This document shows, one piece after another, positions 5,850 to 9,794 of a DNA stretch of 9,794 bases (the first letter of the stretch is position 1; every line of letters begins with the position of its first letter). This stretch comes from Methanomicrobiales archaeon. Lineage in GTDB: Archaea; Halobacteriota; Methanomicrobia; Methanomicrobiales; Methanoculleaceae. The translations under genes were made by a program, and so were the position numbers. The notes under the pieces were generated by a model. The model made no database searches. It was not told the DNA's origin and saw only the letters and a program-made list of their open reading frames with translations. The stretch is taken from positions 1-9,794 of the forward strand of contig JAAYND010000150.1 of the NCBI GenBank assembly GCA_012521035.1, read 5' to 3'.

Positions 5850-6284
5850 ATGTTCGAGATCGAGCACAGGCTGGAAGAGAAGGGTGTTGCGAGGAAGGAT
5901 ATCATCGCATCAGCAATGGAACTCTACGTCTCCCACGGGATCGGGCCGGAAGAGGCTGTAATACGACTGGATGAGAAGATAAGCAGGGCATTCGAGGATC
6001 CGAACGTCGCATCGCTCCTCCTCGGTGCCATCCTGCTCGAGGAGGAACTCTACTGGAGGAGGAAAAACTCCGAGATCGCCGACGATCCGGTCTTCCTCCT
6101 CTCCGATGAGATCATCGGGATGGCCATCGCCGAGGTCATCGGGGGAACCTACGCGCGGTTCGAGTTCACCCGATACGACCAGAAGAAACCCGGACTTCTG
6201 GGTAAACTCGGGCCGTTCCTCGATGACGCCGTCGCCGGACTGATCGCGGGCTGCACATCACGCCTCTACAGTGAGTCGATGTGA
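5850..6284 (+). CDS. cobZ: Alpha-ribazole phosphatase CobZ (phosphatidylglycerophosphatase A-like fold)
   Basis: 144 residues from ATG 5850. It matches the CobZ family characterised in Methanosarcina mazei, a non-orthologous replacement of CobC that removes the 5'-phosphate in nucleotide-loop assembly. Visible features are the helical N-terminal segment (FEIEHRLEEKG, then SHGIGPEEA), the LLGAILLEEELY segment, and the C-terminal RYDQKKPGLLGKLGPFLDD segment shared with PgpA-like proteins. The reading frame is open back to 5619, but the extra 77 residues are proline/arginine-rich and unlike the family. No clear ribosome-binding site precedes 5850; GTG at 5847 is the neighbouring alternative. The stop overlaps the cobS start by four bases (GTGA), so the two are translationally coupled. 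N-terminal placement is the main uncertainty. Confidence 0.85.
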   Translation: MFEIEHRLEEKGVARKDIIASAMELYVSHGIGPEEAVIRLDEKISRAFEDPNVASLLLGAILLEEELYWRRKNSEIADDPVFLLSDEIIGMAIAEVIGGTYARFEFTRYDQKKPGLLGKLGPFLDDAVAGLIAGCTSRLYSESM

Positions 6285-6991
6285 GATCGGTCCTCGCCCT
6301 CCTGCAGTTCTGTACATCACTCCCACTCGGAAAACCGGTTGAGTTCGAGCACTTCGCCCGCCGCTCATACCTCTACCCGATCGCCGGGTACGTTATAGGC
6401 GGGATAGCGGCAGGCATCGTCTCCTGTATCGGATCGCCGGTGATAGGGGCGGCCGTAGCCCTCGCCATGGTGCTCATCCTCTCGGGCTGCAACCACTTCG
6501 ATGGACTCCTCGACCTCGGGGACGGGCTCATGGCGCATGGGAGCCGGGAGAAGAGGGTCGCCGCCATGACTGACCGGAGCACCGGCGCCGGCGCTGTCGC
6601 GGCGGGGATCATCGTCATGCTCATAGCGTTCGCCGCGCTTCAGGAGACTGCGCACCTCCCGGCAGCCATCCTCACGGCCGAGGTCTCGGCAAAGGTCGCC
6701 ATGTCCTATCTGACCACGCTCGGACCGCCGTTCCGGGAGGGGATCCACTCCTACTTCCATGACTTTGCACAACCCTGGTTTCTTATTCCGGCAACCCTGC
6801 TCGCGCTACCCCTCTTCCTGCTGCCCCTCCCCCGGGTATCTATCGCGCTCGCGCTCGCTCTCACGGCCGGCATCACTGCCGCGATGATGCTTCTTGCCCG
6901 GCGCCTCTTCGGCGGCGTCAACGGTGACGTCGTCGGCGCCACAAACGAGATCACCCGGGCCGGTGTCCTCCTCCTCCTCGCCCTTCTTTGA
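6281..6991 (+). CDS. cobS: Adenosylcobinamide-GDP ribazoletransferase (cobalamin synthase) CobS
   Basis: 236 residues, GTG start. This integral membrane enzyme joins adenosylcobinamide-GDP to the alpha-ribotide made by CobT, yielding the cobamide phosphate that CobZ dephosphorylates. The signature region NHFDGLLDLGDGL (71-83; acidic D74, D78, D81) is followed by REKR and MTDRSTGAGA (96-105). Near the C terminus is GGVNGDVVGATNEI (211-224; N214, D216). These acidic residues bind the metal-substrate complex in the family. About six hydrophobic segments are visible, including ~33-70, 103-120, 165-185 and 188-206, and the length is slightly below the common bacterial size. The GTG at 6281 overlaps the cobZ TGA stop (6282-6284), a classic coupling arrangement. 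Confidence 0.95.
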   Translation: MRSVLALLQFCTSLPLGKPVEFEHFARRSYLYPIAGYVIGGIAAGIVSCIGSPVIGAAVALAMVLILSGCNHFDGLLDLGDGLMAHGSREKRVAAMTDRSTGAGAVAAGIIVMLIAFAALQETAHLPAAILTAEVSAKVAMSYLTTLGPPFREGIHSYFHDFAQPWFLIPATLLALPLFLLPLPRVSIALALALTAGITAAMMLLARRLFGGVNGDVVGATNEITRAGVLLLLALL

Positions 6992-7000
6992 CCGCCTTTC

Positions 7001-7006
7001 TTTTAT
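7001..7006 (+). promoter_or_regulatory. TATA-like element before the sulfite-reductase-like gene
   Basis: TTTTAT within a T-rich CTTTCTTTTATCC stretch, centred about 27 bases before ATG 7031, which is the spacing of a leaderless archaeal transcript. The same T-rich stretch lies just after the cobS stop (6989-6991) and could also terminate the cobZ-cobS transcript. Confidence 0.4.
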
Positions 7007-7030
7007 CCCGGCAGTTGCTACTATTGTAGG

Positions 7031-7912
7031 ATGATACATGACTATGGCCTCTACACCCTGGGAGGGGTCATCACCGAGCGAAACGCAGACTATGCGACGA
7101 TACGGTTGCGGATCCCGGGGGGGGTTCTCTCCGCGGCTCAGGTAAAACAACTGGCAAAGATAAGCGAGAGATATGGAGATGGCACACTCCACCTCACCAT
7201 GCGCCAGACAGCGGAGATCCCGCACGTGAACCCTGATAACCTCGATAAAATCGCGAAAGAACTTGAGAAGAACGGAACACCGATCGGCGCCGAACAGAAC
7301 GAGGTAGTAAATATCATGGCCTGCCCGGGCACAGAACGGTGCAAGTACGCCAACTGCGAGACGATCGACCTCGCCCGGAAGGTCGATGCGCGGGTCTTTG
7401 GAAAGGAACTCCCGATACGACTCCGGATCGCCATATCGGGCTGCACCTATATGTGCAACAGTCCGCTCTTAAACGATATCGGCATCATCGGCCGTATCCG
7501 GCCGCTCCGGATACCGGGACTCTGCACGGGGTGCGGCACCTGCGTGGAGTACTGCCGGGAGCACGCCATAAAACTCAAGGACGGCATATCTGTCCTTGAC
7601 GAGGATAAATGCGTCCAGTGTGGCATATGCATCCATTCCTGTCCCTACCACCTCCTGAAATCAGAGTACGACCACTACCAGATCACGGTCGGCGGCCGGC
7701 GCGGCACAAACCCCCGCGTGGGGCGCGAGCTCATCACCGTCGAGACGGAGGAGGAGGTCGTCGAGGTCGTCGACCGCATCGTCTACTGGGTCTACCGGAC
7801 CGCCTGGAGCGGGCGGACTCTCGCCGATCAGATGGATGAGATCGGGTATGAGAAGTTCAGGGCTGAGATTCAGAAAGAGTTTGGGCCGAAAGAGCAGGCG
7901 GTAGAGGAGTGA
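7031..7912 (+). CDS. Siroheme sulfite/nitrite reductase-like protein with 2[4Fe-4S] ferredoxin domain (Dsr-LP type)
   Basis: 293 residues. The N-terminal ferredoxin-like half domain includes LHLTMRQTAEIP (53-64), where an Arg normally contacts siroheme or substrate. Siroheme-[4Fe-4S] ligands are present as C98-x5-C104 and C138-x3-C142, in ACPGTERC and SGCTYMC. An inserted bacterial-type ferredoxin follows: C165/C168/C171/C175 and C194/C197/C200/C204. This is the layout of the small dissimilatory-sulfite-reductase-like proteins widespread in methanogens, whose physiological role is unsettled (sulfite detoxification, assimilation or another siroheme reduction). First-cluster C175 is followed by Arg rather than the usual Pro. 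No F420-binding domain is fused, unlike Fsr. No Shine-Dalgarno site precedes the ATG; a leaderless mRNA is likely. All cofactor cysteines are intact. Confidence 0.9.
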   Translation: MIHDYGLYTLGGVITERNADYATIRLRIPGGVLSAAQVKQLAKISERYGDGTLHLTMRQTAEIPHVNPDNLDKIAKELEKNGTPIGAEQNEVVNIMACPGTERCKYANCETIDLARKVDARVFGKELPIRLRIAISGCTYMCNSPLLNDIGIIGRIRPLRIPGLCTGCGTCVEYCREHAIKLKDGISVLDEDKCVQCGICIHSCPYHLLKSEYDHYQITVGGRRGTNPRVGRELITVETEEEVVEVVDRIVYWVYRTAWSGRTLADQMDEIGYEKFRAEIQKEFGPKEQAVEE

Positions 7913-7949
7913 GTGACCTCGCGTCCGCATCGGGCCGCAAGCATCGTCG

Positions 7950-8258
7950 CTATCGGTAGCTGTACATCGAGCGGAACCCCTCACCGGCGTCATCTTCGCA
8001 CTCGATCGCGGTGCCATCCCGGACAAGGGTGTTGAACATGATAGCGGCGTTGAGCAGGTTCTCATCCACACTTGTGCCCGGTTGCAGCGTGCCGGAGAGC
8101 GCCTGGCGTTGTGGTGTCGGGATTATCCGTTTCCCCACCCGGACCCCCGCGCAGTGCCGGCAGTAGCCGCAGTGGGAGTGGACTGAAACCTCACGGCCTG
8201 CGCATGTAACCGTCACCCTGTCCTTCGCTTCATCCCGGTGAAACTCGAGCGTCTTCAT
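7950..8258 (-). CDS. Small Cys/His-rich protein of unknown function
   Basis: 102 residues from ATG 8258. I do not recognise the family. The first third is a short beta-like segment (EFHRDEAKDRVTVTCAGREV) leading into a tight metal-site candidate: C19, H27, H29, C30, C33, H35 and C36, with C30-x2-C33-x2-C36 in HCGYCRHC. A conserved-looking region rich in Gly/Pro/Arg follows (PTPQRQALSGTLQPG), then a helix and an acidic ECEDDAGEG near the C terminus. This suggests a zinc or iron-sulfur site, as inference. A TTG start at 8282 is possible but less likely. A TATA-like AGAATATGA (plus-strand coordinates 8283-8291) is about 29 bases upstream, consistent with a leaderless mRNA. It is convergent with the sulfite-reductase-like gene (37-bp gap) and divergent from tuf. 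Codon use with GC-rich third positions supports a real gene. Confidence 0.7.
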   Translation of the reverse strand: MKTLEFHRDEAKDRVTVTCAGREVSVHSHCGYCRHCAGVRVGKRIIPTPQRQALSGTLQPGTSVDENLLNAAIMFNTLVRDGTAIECEDDAGEGFRSMYSYR

Positions 8259-8282
8259 GATATAAAGAACGTAGATTTCCAA

Positions 8283-8291
8283 AGAATATGA
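8283..8291 (-). promoter_or_regulatory. TATA-like element for the small Cys/His protein gene
   Basis: On the minus strand it reads TCATATTCT, about 29 bases before ATG 8258. A second AT-rich stretch (TTTATATC, 8259-8266) abuts the start codon and is too close to act as its TATA box. Confidence 0.35.
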
Positions 8292-8324
8292 TTCTGTCGA
8301 TTACCCGGGGTTTTGAGAGAATGC

Positions 8325-8337
8325 ACGCTTCAAGCGT
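8325..8337. promoter_or_regulatory. ACGCTT-c-AAGCGT palindrome upstream of tuf
   Basis: A perfect 6+6 bp inverted repeat around one central base, ending 12 bases before the tuf TATA box. Its position just upstream of TATA and BRE fits an activator or a regulator shared by the two divergent genes. Only one copy was found; a second, shorter palindrome (ATACGTAT) lies at 8367-8374, between TATA and the predicted start site. Confidence 0.35.
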
Positions 8338-8349
8338 TGATAGAAATGC

Positions 8350-8357
8350 TTTATATA
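8350..8357 (+). promoter_or_regulatory. Strong TATA box of tuf (TTTATATA)
   Basis: A consensus archaeal TATA box with an A-rich upstream BRE-like GAAATGC (8343-8349). Transcription would begin near 8378-8382, giving a ~60-nt leader that ends in GGAGG at 8427-8431, nine bases before the tuf ATG. The leader also contains a weak hairpin around CTGTTCGAGCAG (8394-8405). Confidence 0.8.
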
Positions 8358-8440
8358 GAGAACGTCATACGTATAGGATACTCGCATAAACAGGCTGTTC
8401 GAGCAGACAGGCCTATTTGATTGAGTGGAGGATACTATCT

Positions 8441-9718
8441 ATGGCAGCTGACAAGCCCCACATGAATTTAGCAGTTATTGGACACATCGACCACGGGAAG
8501 TCTACCACCGTCGGCCGATTGCTCTTTGAGACGGGAGCCGTACCTCCCCACATCATTGAGTCGTACAGGAAGGAGGCAGAGACCAAGGGCAAGGGCTCGT
8601 TCGAGTTTGCCTGGGTAATGGACAGCCTCAAGGAAGAGCGTGAGCGTGGTATCACCATCGATATCGCCCACAAGCGGTTCGATACCGACAAGTACTACTT
8701 CACCGTCGTGGACTGCCCCGGCCACCGTGACTTCGTCAAGAACATGATCACGGGCGCATCCCAGGCAGATGCCGCGCTGCTGGTCGTCGCCGCACCTGAT
8801 GGCGTTATGGAGCAGACCAAGGAGCACGTCTTCCTCTCCCGGACGCTCGGGATCAACCAGCTGATCATCGGCATCAACAAGATGGATGTCGTCAAGTATG
8901 ACGAGAAGCGCTACAACGAGGTCAAGGAGCAGCTCTCTCAGCTCATCAAGATGGTCGGCTACAAGCCCGAGAACACGAGCTTCATCCCGATGAGCTCGTT
9001 CGTCGGTGACAATATTGCCAAACTCAGTGAGAACACCCCCTGGTATAAGGGCCCGACGGTGCTTGAATCGCTCAACGCGCTTGTCGAACCCGAGAAGCCG
9101 ACCGAGCTTCCCCTCCGTCTCCCAATCCAGGATGTCTACTCCATCTCCGGTATCGGAACCGTGCCCGTCGGCCGTATCGAGACCGGCGTGATGAAGAAGG
9201 GAATGAAGGTCGCCTTCATGCCATCCAACAAGAACGGTGAGGTCAAGACCATCGAGATGCACCACGAAGAGATCCCTCAGGCTGTCCCGGGAGACAACGT
9301 CGGGTTCAACGTCCGGGGTATCGGCAAGGGTGACATCCGCCGTGGCGATGTCTGTGGCCCTGTTGAAGTGCCCCCGACCGTTGCGGATGAGTTTGTCGCG
9401 CAGATCGTCGTGCTCCACCACCCCAGCGCCCTGACCGTCGGTTACACCCCGGTCTTCCACTGCCACACCGCTCAGATCGCGTGCACCTTCATCGAGCTTC
9501 AGAAGAAACTTGACCCGCGCACCGGCCAGGTCAAGGAGGAGAACCCCACGTTCCTCAAGACCGGCGATGCCGCGATCGTCAAGATCAAGCCCACCCGCCC
9601 TCTGGTCATCGAGAATGTCAAGGAGATCCCGCAGCTCGGACGGTTTGCTGTCCGTGATATGGGCTCTACCATCGCAGCGGGTATGTGCATCAACATAACG
9701 CCAAAGCAGATGAGATAA
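8441..9718 (+). CDS. tuf: Translation elongation factor EF-1 alpha
   Basis: 425 residues. This GTPase brings aminoacyl-tRNA to the ribosomal A site. All G motifs are present: GHIDHGKST (14-22), ERGITID switch I (68-74), DCPGH (91-95), NKMD (146-149) and a SSFVGD segment. Beta-barrel domains 2 and 3 follow, with SISGIGTVPVGRIETGV in domain 2 and HCHTAQIAC in domain 3. Length and the VMDSLKEERERG insert are archaeal/eukaryotic. Ile replaces the more common Val in GHxDHGKST, a conservative change. The start is fixed by a strong GGAGG site; an upstream in-frame start at 8417 would lie before it and is rejected. The gene has its own strong promoter, and fusA is not adjacent, unlike the common rpsL-rpsG-fusA-tuf order. 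rpsJ follows after 27 bp and is probably co-transcribed. Confidence 0.99.
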   Translation: MAADKPHMNLAVIGHIDHGKSTTVGRLLFETGAVPPHIIESYRKEAETKGKGSFEFAWVMDSLKEERERGITIDIAHKRFDTDKYYFTVVDCPGHRDFVKNMITGASQADAALLVVAAPDGVMEQTKEHVFLSRTLGINQLIIGINKMDVVKYDEKRYNEVKEQLSQLIKMVGYKPENTSFIPMSSFVGDNIAKLSENTPWYKGPTVLESLNALVEPEKPTELPLRLPIQDVYSISGIGTVPVGRIETGVMKKGMKVAFMPSNKNGEVKTIEMHHEEIPQAVPGDNVGFNVRGIGKGDIRRGDVCGPVEVPPTVADEFVAQIVVLHHPSALTVGYTPVFHCHTAQIACTFIELQKKLDPRTGQVKEENPTFLKTGDAAIVKIKPTRPLVIENVKEIPQLGRFAVRDMGSTIAAGMCINITPKQMR

Positions 9719-9729
9719 CGGTACCTATA

Positions 9730-9735
9730 TTTTTT
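9730..9735 (+). terminator. T6 tract between tuf and rpsJ
   Basis: Six T residues directly followed by the rpsJ ribosome-binding site GGTGG (9736-9740). It could cause partial termination, so that tuf mRNA exceeds rpsJ mRNA. No hairpin precedes it, and the preceding TATAT could instead be part of a weak promoter. Confidence 0.3.
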
Positions 9736-9745
9736 GGTGGCAAAC

Positions 9746-9794
9746 ATGCAGAAAGCCAGAATACGTCTTTCAGGAACTGATTTCGAAAAGATCG
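9746..9794 (+). CDS. rpsJ: Ribosomal protein S10 (start only, cut by window end)
   Basis: The first 16 codons read MQKARIRLSGTDFEKI, the characteristic N terminus of archaeal S10/uS10, a 30S head protein. GGTGG at 9736-9740 is its ribosome-binding site, five bases before ATG. The tuf-rpsJ order is conserved in many archaea, which supports the call despite the short fragment. The rest lies beyond the window. Confidence 0.93.
   Translation, partial: MQKARIRLSGTDFEKI

Noticed and set aside
8468..9466. 332-codon minus-strand frame within tuf
   Set aside because: An antisense shadow produced by the strong codon bias of tuf.

Overview
The window is archaeal and almost certainly from a high-GC hydrogenotrophic methanogen of the Methanomicrobiales (Methanoculleus-like). 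The pointers are a fused Fae-Hps enzyme, the archaeal CobT/CobZ/CobS set for cobamide assembly, an F420-era siroheme sulfite-reductase-like protein with two ferredoxin clusters, archaeal EF-1 alpha followed by ribosomal protein S10, TATA-box promoters and several apparently leaderless genes. Genus assignment is inference from gene content and base composition.

Layout. Positions 1-571 are extremely GC-rich and non-coding. They hold two diverged direct copies of a unit offset by 307 bp, with conserved hairpins, and the array probably continues upstream of the window. A less GC-rich upstream region (572-768) leads into fae-hps (769-1950, +). This converges on a nitroreductase gene (1986-2516, -) across a hairpin/T7-A7 terminator. 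Then comes a minus-strand pair, a YkgJ-type Cys-cluster protein (3769-4311) overlapping a TraB-family membrane protein (2580-3776), preceded by a 279-bp interval rich in inverted repeats that may be a structured leader or small RNA. cobT (4591-5607, -) diverges from cobZ-cobS (5850-6991, +). A siroheme/[4Fe-4S] reductase-like gene (7031-7912, +) converges on a small Cys/His-rich protein of unknown function (7950-8258, -). That gene is divergent from tuf (8441-9718, +), which has a textbook TATA box and Shine-Dalgarno site and is followed by the start of rpsJ (9746 to the window edge).

How the genes work together. CobT, CobS and CobZ are three of the four steps that build and attach the lower-ligand nucleotide loop of cobamides, the cofactor of methyl transfer in methanogenesis; the guanylyltransferase CobY is not in the window. 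Fae-Hps links pentose-phosphate supply to the C1 carrier tetrahydromethanopterin. The sulfite-reductase-like protein uses siroheme, a branch of the same tetrapyrrole pathway as cobamide, but a functional link is not shown. tuf and rpsJ are translation genes separated here from the rest of the str cluster.

No CRISPR array, insertion sequence, tRNA or rRNA was seen. The least explained items are the 307-bp repeat units, the inverted-repeat leader at 4312-4590, the strong ribosome-binding site in front of an out-of-frame ATG just upstream of cobT, and the small Cys/His protein at 7950-8258.
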